Positions 42,909 to 52,479 of a DNA stretch of 64,000 nucleotides are shown piece after piece (within the stretch, counting starts at the first letter, position 1; each line of letters starts with the position of its first letter). The notes beneath the pieces are model-generated. The model made no database searches. It saw nothing but the letters and a program-made list of their open reading frames with translations, and was not told the origin of the DNA. Both the position numbers and the translations under genes were made by a program. Location of the stretch: contig OY770026.1 in NCBI GenBank assembly GCA_963669455.1, positions 3,534,001 to 3,598,000 of the forward strand. The letters run 5' to 3'. The stretch is from JAWKWH01 sp963669455 (lineage in GTDB: Bacteria; Pseudomonadota; Alphaproteobacteria; Rhizobiales; Rhizobiaceae).

Positions 42909-43502
42909 ATGGATTCATTCGAACTCAACAAGATTATCGGGGCCCTGCTGGCTGCTGTTTTCGTGATCTTTTCCGTATCACTCGTTTCAGAGTCGCTTTT
43001 CGAGAGCCATGCCCCCGAACAGGCGGGCTTCGCCATCGCCGTTGAAGAAGGCGGAGACGAGAAGGGTGACGTTGCTAAAGATACCGGGCCGGCACTCATC
43101 GGCGCACTGCTTGCGTCGGCAGATGTGGACAAAGGCAAATCAGTGTTCAAGAAGTGCGCGGCCTGTCACACGGTGGAAAATGGCGGCGCCAACAAGGTTG
43201 GACCCAATCTGTGGAGTATCGTCAACCGGGCGGCTGCAAGCCAGGATGGCTTTGCCTATTCGGGCGCGTTGAAAGATTATGCCAAGGGTGGCGAAACCGC
43301 CTGGGATTATGAAAGTTTGAACCAGTTCCTGCTGTCGCCCAGAAAATACCTCAAGGGAACTTCGATGGGCTTTGCCGGCCTGAAGAAAGAGGGTGACCGG
43401 GCGAATATCATCGCCTATCTGCGCACCCTGTCAGACAGCCCAGCACCGCTACCGGAAGCATCAGCCGATGACGGTGACGGCACCTCGGCCTCCACCGAGT
43501 AG
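42909..43502 (+). CDS. Membrane-anchored cytochrome c
   Basis: 197 aa. One N-terminal transmembrane anchor (IIGALLAAVFVIFSVSLV), then a periplasmic haem domain with CAACH (haem attachment) and Met ligand in KGTSMGFAG; the end is Asp/Ser-rich. Similar to the CycM-type cytochromes c552 of rhizobia that carry electrons to terminal oxidases. Divergent to kdsB. Confidence 0.93.
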   Translation: MDSFELNKIIGALLAAVFVIFSVSLVSESLFESHAPEQAGFAIAVEEGGDEKGDVAKDTGPALIGALLASADVDKGKSVFKKCAACHTVENGGANKVGPNLWSIVNRAAASQDGFAYSGALKDYAKGGETAWDYESLNQFLLSPRKYLKGTSMGFAGLKKEGDRANIIAYLRTLSDSPAPLPEASADDGDGTSASTE

Positions 43503-43524
43503 GCAATTTCTTGGGTTACGATGT

Positions 43525-43554
43525 AAAAAACCGGGCAACGCGCCCGGTTTTTTT
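43525..43554 (+). terminator. Rho-independent terminator after cytochrome c
   Basis: AAAAAACCGGGC-AACGC-GCCCGGTTTTTTT: GC stem with a seven-T tail, 22 nt after the stop. Confidence 0.9.
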
Positions 43555-43668
43555 GTTTCATGCCTGCAATTGGCCCTGTTTTCGCATAAATTCTTTTCAA
43601 TCGCTGCTTCCAACCATCGGCCGGAGCTCTAAGTTCGGCAAATCAACAACAAATGGGAGGTGACATCC

Positions 43669-45552
43669 TTGCGCCCGTTCTTCGTAAACAGCCTTTTGGC
43701 TTTGGCCACCGCATTTTCGGTCAGTCTTTCGACCATGGCATCGCAGGCAGAGGATGATTGGCGAACAATCTCGTCGATCGTCAAAAAATCGAAATACGAA
43801 GACAAGTTCGAGCACTATGATCACGTCAACCCCAACGCACCCAAGGGCGGCAGGCTCAATCGTATCGCCCTTGGCAGTTTCGACAGCTTCAATCCGTTTA
43901 TCGTGCGCGGTACAGCGGCATCCGGTCTGACTGCCCTGGCTGGCGGAATTGCCTACGACACGCTGATGGAACAGTCTGTCGAAGAGCCCGGCACAAGCTA
44001 TCCGCTGATTGCAGAGGCATTCAAATACCCTGACGACTATTCGTCTGCGACGTACCGGATCGATCCAAGAGCGCGGTTTCATGATGGAAAACCCATTACC
44101 GCCGAAGATGTCATCTGGTCGTTCAACGCACTGACAACCAATCACCCGCTTTATAACCAGTATTTTCACAATGTGACCGAAGTTGTCGCCCTGTCAGAGC
44201 GGGAGGTCCAGTTCCGCTTTGATCAGAAAAACAACCGCGAACTGCCCCATATAATGGGTGATATGCCCGTGTTGCCAAAACACTGGTGGGAAGGAACCGA
44301 TAAGGATGGCAAGAAGCGCGATTTTTCGGCGCCAACGCTTGAGCCGCCGCTGACCTCCGGTCCCTACCGCGTTAAGAGTTTCAAGCCGAGCGCAGAAGTC
44401 GTCTGGGAGCTGGTGGAAGATTACTGGGCCAGAGACTTGCCGGTGAAGGTGGGCCGCGAAAATTTCGGTGAAATCCGCTATACCTATATACTTGATGAAA
44501 ATGCCGCCTGGCAGGGCTTCACCAAGGGCGGGCTCGACGACTACCGCAGGGAATACAGATCGCAAAAATGGGCCACGGAATATGATTTCCCGGCTTTTGA
44601 GGCAGGCAACGTTTTGAGGGGAGAATTCCCGCAAAGTTTCGGCCAGCCCATGCAGGGCTTTGTCATCAACTCCAGGCTCGACAAATTTAAAGACAGGCGG
44701 GTGCGCGAAGCGCTTACCCTGGCGTTTAATTTCGAGAGCATGAACCGGACGCTTTTTTTCGGTCTTTACTATCGCACCAACAGCTATTTTGAAGGTGGTG
44801 AGTTAGAATCGAGCGGCATTCCGGAAGGCCGCGAACTGGAGATACTGGAGAAATATCGCGGCCAGATTCCAGACGAGGTCTTTGACAAGCCATTTGAACT
44901 GCCGGTCTATAGCGGCAAAAATCGCGAAGACCGCAAGCATCTGGCGCGTGCTTTCGAACTGCTGAATGAGGCCGGCTTTACCCGCAAGGGCTCGCAATTG
45001 GTTGACGCCAATGGCGAGGTTTTCAAAATCGAATTCCTCGGAAACGATCCAACGGATTCGCGCATAACAGCACCCTATATCGAACAGTTGCGTAAGCTTG
45101 GCATCGACGCCTCAATGCGCATCATCGACGGCAATCAGTATATCAACCGGAGGCGCAAGTTTGATTTCGAGATCATCACCGGGGGGTTTGCGCAAACTCT
45201 GTCGCCCGGCAATGAACAACGCGAATTCTGGGGTTCGGCTGCGGCCGGCAAGGTGGGTTCGCGCAATCTGATGGGCATCAAAGATCCGGTCATCGACGAA
45301 TTGATCGACAAAATCATCTTCGCCAAAGATCGTGACGAACTGGTGGCGACAACCAAGGCTTTGGACCGTGTGCTGCTATGGAATTTCTATGTTGTTCCCC
45401 AGTGGCACAATCCGAATATCTGGTTTGCCTGGTGGAACAAGTTCGGTATGCCGGAAACACAGCCTGCCTATGTCGGTCTCGATCCCTATTCATTGTGGAT
45501 CGATCCTGACAAGGCGGCAGCGCTGGAGAAGAAACTGGGCAACGGCAATTGA
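43669..45552 (+). CDS. yejA: Oligopeptide ABC transporter substrate-binding protein 1 (YejA type)
   Basis: 627 aa. Signal peptide (FVNSLLALATAFSVSLSTMA, cut near SQA-ED), then an SBP_bac_5 fold: FEHYDHVNPNAPKGGRLNRI, ARFHDGKPITAEDVIWSFNA, and WHNPNIWFAWW at the end. Start chosen as TTG 43669 because GGGAGG lies about 8 nt upstream; GTG 43660 overlaps that site. First gene of yejAABEF, whose transporters import microcin C-like peptides and help resist antimicrobial peptides. Confidence 0.9.
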   Translation: MRPFFVNSLLALATAFSVSLSTMASQAEDDWRTISSIVKKSKYEDKFEHYDHVNPNAPKGGRLNRIALGSFDSFNPFIVRGTAASGLTALAGGIAYDTLMEQSVEEPGTSYPLIAEAFKYPDDYSSATYRIDPRARFHDGKPITAEDVIWSFNALTTNHPLYNQYFHNVTEVVALSEREVQFRFDQKNNRELPHIMGDMPVLPKHWWEGTDKDGKKRDFSAPTLEPPLTSGPYRVKSFKPSAEVVWELVEDYWARDLPVKVGRENFGEIRYTYILDENAAWQGFTKGGLDDYRREYRSQKWATEYDFPAFEAGNVLRGEFPQSFGQPMQGFVINSRLDKFKDRRVREALTLAFNFESMNRTLFFGLYYRTNSYFEGGELESSGIPEGRELEILEKYRGQIPDEVFDKPFELPVYSGKNREDRKHLARAFELLNEAGFTRKGSQLVDANGEVFKIEFLGNDPTDSRITAPYIEQLRKLGIDASMRIIDGNQYINRRRKFDFEIITGGFAQTLSPGNEQREFWGSAAAGKVGSRNLMGIKDPVIDELIDKIIFAKDRDELVATTKALDRVLLWNFYVVPQWHNPNIWFAWWNKFGMPETQPAYVGLDPYSLWIDPDKAAALEKKLGNGN

Positions 45553-47426
45553 CCGGTGCGGGTGCACTGACAAGACGGGCGGTTGTCACCGGTATCGGCG
45601 CAGCCATCGGCCTGCCGTTTTGCGGCGGGGCCGGTTTTGCCGCCAGCCCGACCGGAACAAAACTGCACGGGCTATCCGCTTTCGGTGATCTGAAATATGC
45701 GCCGGATTTCACCCATTTCGATTACGCAAACCTGGATGCGCCAAAAGGTGGCGTATTCAACTTTTCGCCGCCCTACTGGTTTTACAACCAGAATGCGATG
45801 ACCTTCAACACGCTCAACAGTTTCGTCACCAGGGGCGATGCGCCACCACGGATGGAACTCTGTTTCGACAGGTTGATGCGGCGCGCCTGGGATGAGCCGG
45901 ATGCGGCATATGGATTGCTGGCCGAAAGCGTGGAAATTGGCGATACGAGAGACAGTTTCACCTTTCATCTAAGGCCGGAAGCGCGATTTCATGACGGCTC
46001 GCCGCTCACCGCCGACGATGTCGCCTTCACCTATGATCTTTTAAAGCGTGAGGGTCACCCGCAACTGCTGTTGCCATTGCGGCATTTTGTGCACGCGCGC
46101 GTCGTCGACCGGCATACGGTCGAGCTGAAATTTTCAGGCAAACAGTCCGACCGGCTCATACTTACCGTGGTTGACTATCCGATTTTATCAAAGGCGTTTT
46201 ACGAGACTCACCCGTTTGACAGTTCCGAAGTGCGGGCGCCGTTGGCTTCGGGGCCCTACAAGGTGGGCCGGACCGCGCCCGGATTTTCGGTTGAATACGA
46301 CCGTGTCGAAGACTATTGGGGGCGGGATCTACCGGTGCGGCGGGGTCTTGATCATTTTGACAAGCTCCGCATCGAGTTTTTCCGCGACCGGCAGGCGGGA
46401 TTTGAGGCATTCAAGAAGGGCGACATCGCCTACCGGCAGGAGTTCACATCGAAAACCTGGGCAACCGAATATGATTTTCCCACCTTGAGGGAAGGCAAGG
46501 TGATCAAGCGGGAATTTCCGGGCGAATTGCGGCCTTCCATGCAAGCCTGGGCGATCAACACACGGCGGGCCAAATTCGCCGACAGGCGGGTGCGCGAGGC
46601 GATCAATCTGTGTTTCGATTTCGAGTGGACACGAAAGAACATGTTTTTCGGCTCGTATCAGCGCTCGCATTCGCTGTTTGAGCGTTCGCCCTACCGGGCC
46701 GATGGGCCGCCGTCGCCAGAAGAGCTTGATCTTTTGAAAAGCCTGCCCAGCGACGTGCCTGAGGCGGCATTTGGCGAAGCGGTCACCCTGCCCGAAAGCG
46801 ATGGCTCGGGCCGTGACAGAAGGTTGCTCCGGCGGGCGGTCGATCTGTTGCGCGATGCCGGCTGGGTGCGGAAAAATGGCTTCTTTCGCGATGAAGACGG
46901 CAATACGCTGGCGCTGGAGATTATGGTCAATGCGCCTGTGTTCGTCCGCGTCGACACGCCTTTCGTTGAGAATATGCGCGCCATCGGCATCGATGCCTCG
47001 ATCCGGCTGGTTGATGCGGCGCAGTATCAGGCCAGGCAGAGCAGCTTTGATTTCGATATGACGAGTGTCGCTTTTTCTTTCGATGCGACCCCGACAGAAG
47101 ACCAGCTCGCACAGTTTCTGCATTCCGACGCGGCCAATCTGCCGGGCTCGCGCAACTATCCCGGCATCGCTGACGCCGCCATTGACGCTCTGATTGGCCA
47201 TGTCGGACGCGCCAAAGACCGCAAATCGCTGACAATTGCCATGCGGGCGCTTGATAGGGTCTTGCGCGCACGGCTCGATTGGATTCCAAATTGGCATTCA
47301 GCGAATCACCGCGCAGCCTTCTGGGATATGTTCGGTTTTGATGAGCCAAAACCCGATTATTGGTTTGCGCCGGAGGAAATGTGGTGGTTCGACGAGGACA
47401 AGGCGCGGGCGATTGGCAAGGATTGA
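45549..47426 (+). CDS. yejA: Oligopeptide ABC transporter substrate-binding protein 2 (YejA type)
   Basis: 625 aa. Twin-arginine-like signal (TRRAVVTGIGAAIGLPFCGG) unlike the Sec-type signal of its paralogue. Same SBP_bac_5 architecture (FTHFDYANLDAPKGGVFNFS, ARFHDGSPLTADDVAFTYDL). TTG 45549 overlaps the first yejA stop. Two diverged binding proteins feeding one permease suggests a broader peptide range. Confidence 0.9.
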   Translation: MTGAGALTRRAVVTGIGAAIGLPFCGGAGFAASPTGTKLHGLSAFGDLKYAPDFTHFDYANLDAPKGGVFNFSPPYWFYNQNAMTFNTLNSFVTRGDAPPRMELCFDRLMRRAWDEPDAAYGLLAESVEIGDTRDSFTFHLRPEARFHDGSPLTADDVAFTYDLLKREGHPQLLLPLRHFVHARVVDRHTVELKFSGKQSDRLILTVVDYPILSKAFYETHPFDSSEVRAPLASGPYKVGRTAPGFSVEYDRVEDYWGRDLPVRRGLDHFDKLRIEFFRDRQAGFEAFKKGDIAYRQEFTSKTWATEYDFPTLREGKVIKREFPGELRPSMQAWAINTRRAKFADRRVREAINLCFDFEWTRKNMFFGSYQRSHSLFERSPYRADGPPSPEELDLLKSLPSDVPEAAFGEAVTLPESDGSGRDRRLLRRAVDLLRDAGWVRKNGFFRDEDGNTLALEIMVNAPVFVRVDTPFVENMRAIGIDASIRLVDAAQYQARQSSFDFDMTSVAFSFDATPTEDQLAQFLHSDAANLPGSRNYPGIADAAIDALIGHVGRAKDRKSLTIAMRALDRVLRARLDWIPNWHSANHRAAFWDMFGFDEPKPDYWFAPEEMWWFDEDKARAIGKD

Positions 47427-47471
47427 TTTGACGCAATCACGTAACCGGCAATTCGGCGGAGTGGTCATCTG

Positions 47472-48578
47472 ATGGGCGCTTATATTCTCCGGCGCCTTCT
47501 GCTGATGATCCCGACGTTGTTCGGCATCATGGCCATTTCCTTTGCGGTGATCCAATTTGCTCCAGGTGGCCCCGTAGAGAAGGTGATTGCCGAGATTACC
47601 GGCCTTGGTGGCGGTTCCGGCGAACGGCTTTCGGGCGGGGGCAATGAGCTTGGCGGACAAAACCAGGGCGTTGACGGGGGCGGCGAAGGGTCGTCCAAAT
47701 ATCGCGGCGCCCAGGGGCTCGATCCGGAATTCATCGCCCAGCTTGAAAAACAGTTCGGCTTCGACAAACCGCCGCTGGAGCGGTTTTTCAAGATGCTGTC
47801 CGACTATGCCCGTTTCGATTTCGGAGAAAGCTATTTTCGCGATATCGAGGTTTTGGACCTGATCCTTGAAAAGATGCCGGTCTCGATTTCGCTCGGGCTG
47901 TGGATCACCTTTCTGTCCTACGCAATCTCAATCCCACTTGGCATCCGCAAAGCGGTCAAGGACGGGTCGGGATTTGATATCTGGACCAGCGGTGTCGTAA
48001 TCGTCGCCTACGCCATCCCCGGTTTCCTGTTTGCGATCCTTTTGATGGTGCTGTTTGCCGGAGGGTCGTTCTACGACATTTTCCCGTTGCGCGGGCTGAC
48101 GTCTGAAAATTTCTCCGAATTGCCGCTTGGCGAAAAGATCGTCGATTATTTCTGGCATCTGACGCTGCCGCTGACTGCAATGGTGCTTTCGGCCTTTGCG
48201 ACAACGACGCTTTTGACGAAGAACTCGTTTCTCGATGAAATCCGCAAACAATACGTCATGACCGCGCGCGCCAAGGGCCTGACCGAGCGTCAGGTGCTTT
48301 ACGGCCATGTGTTCCGCAATGCGATGCTGATCGTGATCGCGGGCTTTCCAGGCGCGTTCATTTCTGCATTTTTTACCGGCTCGCTGCTGATCGAGAACAT
48401 TTTCTCGCTCGATGGTCTTGGCCTTTTGGGCTTCAAGTCGATCCTTGACCGCGACTATCCGGTTGTCTTCGCCAATCTGTATATTTTCTCACTGTTGGGT
48501 CTGTTCGTCACGCTGATATCCGATCTTACCTATACGCTGATCGATCCGCGTATCGACTTTGAGAGGCGGGATGTCTGA
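47472..48578 (+). CDS. yejB: Oligopeptide ABC transporter permease YejB
   Basis: 368 aa, six helices. Begins MGAYILRRLLLMIPTLFGIM, contains a Gly-rich loop (GGSGERLSGGGNELGGQNQG) in the periplasmic region, and the EAA-like TARAKGLTERQVLYGHVFRN. Overlaps yejE by 8 nt. Confidence 0.94.
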   Translation: MGAYILRRLLLMIPTLFGIMAISFAVIQFAPGGPVEKVIAEITGLGGGSGERLSGGGNELGGQNQGVDGGGEGSSKYRGAQGLDPEFIAQLEKQFGFDKPPLERFFKMLSDYARFDFGESYFRDIEVLDLILEKMPVSISLGLWITFLSYAISIPLGIRKAVKDGSGFDIWTSGVVIVAYAIPGFLFAILLMVLFAGGSFYDIFPLRGLTSENFSELPLGEKIVDYFWHLTLPLTAMVLSAFATTTLLTKNSFLDEIRKQYVMTARAKGLTERQVLYGHVFRNAMLIVIAGFPGAFISAFFTGSLLIENIFSLDGLGLLGFKSILDRDYPVVFANLYIFSLLGLFVTLISDLTYTLIDPRIDFERRDV

Positions 48579-49716
48579 GATGACGGATACCCCGGCTGCC
48601 GAGACCACGCCGGCCAGGCGCCCGTGGCTTTCGCCGCTGAACCGGCGGCGCTGGCAGAATTTCAAGGCAAACCGGCGCGGCTACTGGTCGTTGTGGATTT
48701 TCCTCGTGCTGTTCGTGCTGTCGCTGTTTTCTGAATTCATTGCCAATGACAAACCCATATTGGTGTCCTATCAGGGCGAACTCCTGGTGCCGGTTCTGAT
48801 TGACTACCCGGAGGAAAAGTTTGGCGGTTTTCTGGCCAAGACCGACTATCGCGATCCGGTGATTCAGGAGGAGATCGAAGCCGATGGCTGGATGATCTGG
48901 CCGCCGATCCGCTATTCCTACCGTACTGTCAACAACGATGTACCGGAACCCGGGGCGGCCAAACCCTCATGGCTTTATTCCATTGAGGAGCGCTGCAAGT
49001 TCTACGACCAGGGCGTTGACGATCCCAACTGCACGCTTGGCAACTGGAACTGGCTCGGCACCGACGACCAGACCCGCGATGTGCTGGCGCGGGTGGTCTA
49101 CGGGTTTCGAATATCGGTTCTGTTCGGGCTTATCCTGACACTGTTTTCGGCAGTTATCGGCGTGTCTGCCGGTGCCATACAGGGGTATTTCGGCGGCTGG
49201 ACGGACCTCATCTTTCAGCGCTTCATCGAAATCTGGTCGGCCATTCCGGTGCTCTATCTGTTGCTGATTATCGCCGCCGTGCTGCCGCCCGGTTTCTGGA
49301 TTCTTCTTGGCATCATGCTGCTGTTTTCCTGGGTGGCATTTGTCGGCGTCGTGCGGGCTGAATTTTTGCGCGCGCGGAATTTCGAATATGTCAACGCGGC
49401 GCGGGCGCTTGGCGTATCCAACCGGACAATCATATACCGGCACCTTCTGCCCAACGCGATGGTGGCAACACTGACCTTTCTGCCATTCATTTTGAACGGG
49501 TCGATCACCACGCTGACTTCGCTCGATTTTCTTGGTTTTGGTCTTCCACCAGGCTCGGCCTCGCTTGGTGAACTGCTTAAACAGGGCCAGAACAATCTGC
49601 GTGCACCGTGGTTGGGACTGACCGGCTTTGCCGTCATCTCGCTGATGCTGTCGCTGTTGATTTTCATCGGCGAGGCAACCCGCGACGCCTTTGACCCGCG
49701 GAAGACATTTTCATGA
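48571..49716 (+). CDS. yejE: Oligopeptide ABC transporter permease YejE
   Basis: 381 aa from ATG 48571 (GAGAGGCGGG just upstream). First helix SLWIFLVLFVLSLFSEFIAN, large periplasmic loop to about 165, then the permease core with the EAA loop NAARALGVSNRTIIYRHLLP. Stop overlaps yejF start (ATGA). Confidence 0.95.
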   Translation: MSEMTDTPAAETTPARRPWLSPLNRRRWQNFKANRRGYWSLWIFLVLFVLSLFSEFIANDKPILVSYQGELLVPVLIDYPEEKFGGFLAKTDYRDPVIQEEIEADGWMIWPPIRYSYRTVNNDVPEPGAAKPSWLYSIEERCKFYDQGVDDPNCTLGNWNWLGTDDQTRDVLARVVYGFRISVLFGLILTLFSAVIGVSAGAIQGYFGGWTDLIFQRFIEIWSAIPVLYLLLIIAAVLPPGFWILLGIMLLFSWVAFVGVVRAEFLRARNFEYVNAARALGVSNRTIIYRHLLPNAMVATLTFLPFILNGSITTLTSLDFLGFGLPPGSASLGELLKQGQNNLRAPWLGLTGFAVISLMLSLLIFIGEATRDAFDPRKTFS

Positions 49717-51344
49717 ATGAGACACCGCTTCTTTCAGTCCGCGATCTTTCGGTCCTGTTCCGCCAGGGCAAAAGCGAGACATTGGCCGTCGACCGGGTGT
49801 CGTTTGATATCGGTAAGGGCGAGACGGTTGCGCTGGTGGGCGAATCGGGGTCCGGCAAATCGGTATCTGCCCTGTCCGTTTTGAAACTCCTGCCTTATCC
49901 GGCGGCAAGCCATCCGTCAGGTCAGGTCCTGTACAAGGGTGAAGATCTGCTCGACCGCGACGAGGCCGATCTCAGGCGCGTGCGCGGTGATGACATCACC
50001 ATGATCTTTCAGGAGCCGATGACGTCGCTCAACCCGCTGCACACGATTGAGCAACAGATCGGGGAAATTTTGAAACTGCATCGCGGTATGGGGCAGGCTG
50101 AAGCGCGCGAACATACCCTGGCACGGTTAAACGAGGTCGGTATTCGCGACCCGGAAAAGCGGCTTGGCGCTTATCCGCATCAATTATCCGGCGGCCAGCG
50201 CCAGCGCGTTATGATTGCCATGGCGCTTGCCAACAATCCTGAACTGCTGATCGCTGATGAACCGACAACGGCGCTTGATGTCACCGTGCAAGCGCAGATC
50301 TTGAAGCTGCTTGGTGAGCTTAAAAAGTCCAACGGCATGTCGATGCTGTTTATTACCCATGATCTCGGCATCGTGCGCAAGATTTCCGACCGGGTCTGCG
50401 TGATGACGCAGGGGCGCATCGTGGAAACCGGTCCGACGGCGGAGATTTTCAACAACCCGCAAAACGACTACACAAAGAAATTGCTTGCAGCCGAACCTTC
50501 AGGCACGCCTCCAACCTCCGATGACACGGCTGATCCGGTTATGCAGGGCAGCAAAATAAAGGTCTGGTTTCCAATAAAGAAAGGCTTTTTTCGCCGAACG
50601 GTCGATCATGTCAAAGCCGTCGATGGTATCGACATCACCGTGCGGGCCGGGCAGACGCTGGGCATTGTCGGCGAGTCCGGGTCGGGCAAAACCACGCTCG
50701 GGCTGGCGCTGGCCCGGCTGATTTCGTCTAAGGGCGAAATCCGCTTTGAAGATCAAAACATCGATCAGTCTTCCTTTGGCGAAATGCAGCCGCTTCGAAG
50801 CGATTTGCAAATCGTCTTTCAGGATCCGTTCGGCTCGCTCAGCCCGCGAATGTCGATCTCAGAGATCATCGAAGAGGGGCTGAAAATCCACGAGCCTTCG
50901 CTGTCGGTCGCCGAACGGTCTCAAAGGATCATTTCTGCACTGGAGGAGGTCGATCTTGAGCCGGAAACGCGCTTTAGATACCCGCATGAATTTTCAGGCG
51001 GCCAGCGCCAGCGCATCGCTATTGCGCGTGCCATGGTGCTCAATCCCAAATTTGTCATGCTGGATGAGCCAACTTCGGCGCTCGATATGAGCGTGCAGGC
51101 GCAGGTGGTCGACCTGTTGCGGGACCTGCAGATACGCCACAATCTGGCCTATCTGTTTATCAGCCACGATCTGAAGGTCGTTCGCGCCCTGGCCAATGAG
51201 GTGATTGTCATGCGTAACGGCAAGGTGGTCGAGCAAGGCCCGTCGCAACAGATATTCGACAATCCGAAGACCGATTATACCAAGGCACTGATCGCGGCTG
51301 CCTTTGACATCGAAACGGCGCCGGAGGGCGTTGTCGGCCAATGA
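49713..51344 (+). CDS. yejF: Dual ATPase of oligopeptide ABC transporter YejF
   Basis: 543 aa with two full ABC domains: Walker A GESGSGKSVS and GESGSGKTTL, signatures LSGGQRQRV and FSGGQRQRI, Walker B LLIADEPTTALD and VMLDEPTSALD. Drives the YejBE permease. Its last base pairs overlap the next gene (ATGA). Confidence 0.96.
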   Translation: MNETPLLSVRDLSVLFRQGKSETLAVDRVSFDIGKGETVALVGESGSGKSVSALSVLKLLPYPAASHPSGQVLYKGEDLLDRDEADLRRVRGDDITMIFQEPMTSLNPLHTIEQQIGEILKLHRGMGQAEAREHTLARLNEVGIRDPEKRLGAYPHQLSGGQRQRVMIAMALANNPELLIADEPTTALDVTVQAQILKLLGELKKSNGMSMLFITHDLGIVRKISDRVCVMTQGRIVETGPTAEIFNNPQNDYTKKLLAAEPSGTPPTSDDTADPVMQGSKIKVWFPIKKGFFRRTVDHVKAVDGIDITVRAGQTLGIVGESGSGKTTLGLALARLISSKGEIRFEDQNIDQSSFGEMQPLRSDLQIVFQDPFGSLSPRMSISEIIEEGLKIHEPSLSVAERSQRIISALEEVDLEPETRFRYPHEFSGGQRQRIAIARAMVLNPKFVMLDEPTSALDMSVQAQVVDLLRDLQIRHNLAYLFISHDLKVVRALANEVIVMRNGKVVEQGPSQQIFDNPKTDYTKALIAAAFDIETAPEGVVGQ

Positions 51345-52294
51345 GCCAGAAAAACCAAGGCAGGGTGCTGCTGTGCGTCACCGGGATGGATCCGGACGAC
51401 TGGATGCCGCTGCTGTCTGAACGGCGCGATGTCGTGCAGGAACCGGACGGCTGTGACGATCCTTCCATCACCTATGCGGTTGTCTGGCACCAGAAGCCAG
51501 GCATCTTGTCTGCACTTCCAAACCTGAAGGCGATTTTCTCGATCGGTGCCGGCGTAGACCATGTGCTTGCCGATGATACCCTGCCCGCCCAAGTTCCCAT
51601 CGTCCGTGTGGTCAACAACAATCTGACCAAACATATGTGCGACTATGTCGTCTGGCGCGTGCTGGATCATCACCGGCGCGGGCAGACCTACCGTGCGCAG
51701 CAGGAAAGCCGCATATGGAAGAGACATCCCCAGCCAACCAGCGATGAAATCTCCATCGGCATTATGGGCTTTGGCGCACTCGGGGCCGCGGTTGCAGACA
51801 AATTGCTTGCGATTGGCTTTCAGGTTCACGGTTGGAGCCGGTCCAAACGCAGCCATGCCGGCGTTACCTGTCACCATGGCGATGGCGGTCTTGATGCTTT
51901 CCTGGCTGCAAGCGACATTCTGGTGGTGTTGCTACCGTTGACACCGCAGACCATCGGCATCTTGGACTATGAGTTGCTGGCCAGGTTGAAGCAGGATGGC
52001 CCTCTTGGCGGCCCTGTCCTGATCAATGCCGGGCGCGGCGGTTTGCAGAAGGAAACCGATATTCTGCGCGCACTGGACGAAAAGGTTCTGCTGCAAGCCA
52101 GTCTTGATGTCTTCGAAGCCGAACCCCTTCCGCCAGTCAGCCCGCTTTGGACACATGGCCAGGTTTTTGTCACGCCCCATGCGGCGGCGGAATCCGATCC
52201 GGCATACCTTGTTCCACCCATGCTTGACCAGATGGATACATGTGACCGGGGCGAAGCATTGAAAAACCTGGTTGACCGGAAAGCAGGGTATTAG
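51341..52294 (+). CDS. ghrA: Glyoxylate/hydroxypyruvate reductase A-like dehydrogenase
   Basis: 317 aa. D-2-hydroxyacid dehydrogenase: NAD(P) motif GIMGFGALGAAVADKLLA, substrate Arg in NAGRGGLQKETD, catalytic His in FVTPHAAAES. GhrA type (short N-terminal domain). Being coupled to the peptide importer by ATGA suggests co-regulation, perhaps for using serine/glycine derived keto acids (inference). Confidence 0.9.
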   Translation: MSQKNQGRVLLCVTGMDPDDWMPLLSERRDVVQEPDGCDDPSITYAVVWHQKPGILSALPNLKAIFSIGAGVDHVLADDTLPAQVPIVRVVNNNLTKHMCDYVVWRVLDHHRRGQTYRAQQESRIWKRHPQPTSDEISIGIMGFGALGAAVADKLLAIGFQVHGWSRSKRSHAGVTCHHGDGGLDAFLAASDILVVLLPLTPQTIGILDYELLARLKQDGPLGGPVLINAGRGGLQKETDILRALDEKVLLQASLDVFEAEPLPPVSPLWTHGQVFVTPHAAAESDPAYLVPPMLDQMDTCDRGEALKNLVDRKAGY

Positions 52295-52479
52295 GGCCAT
52301 TCACTCTGGCCGCTGTATTTTTCCTATCATCCGAAGATATCTTACTAAAATTCAATATGTTTTTTTTAACGCCAATTAAAAATAAAAATAATTTCCCCCA
52401 TCTCCCTCAACAACAATCGCTGTTTATTAAGGAACTTAATGTAGTCCTCAAGGGATTTTTTTCGAGTGAGGTTTGATAG
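52295..52479. other. AT-rich intergenic region upstream of the TadG-like gene
   Basis: 185 nt, unusually AT-rich for this genome, with a run of T and A around 52360-52395. No gene. Probably holds the promoter of the TadG-like gene. Confidence 0.5.

Noticed and set aside
46329..47297. 322-aa open frame antisense to the second yejA
   Set aside because: Complement of a well-supported ABC binding protein; Arg/Pro-rich, no recognisable motif.
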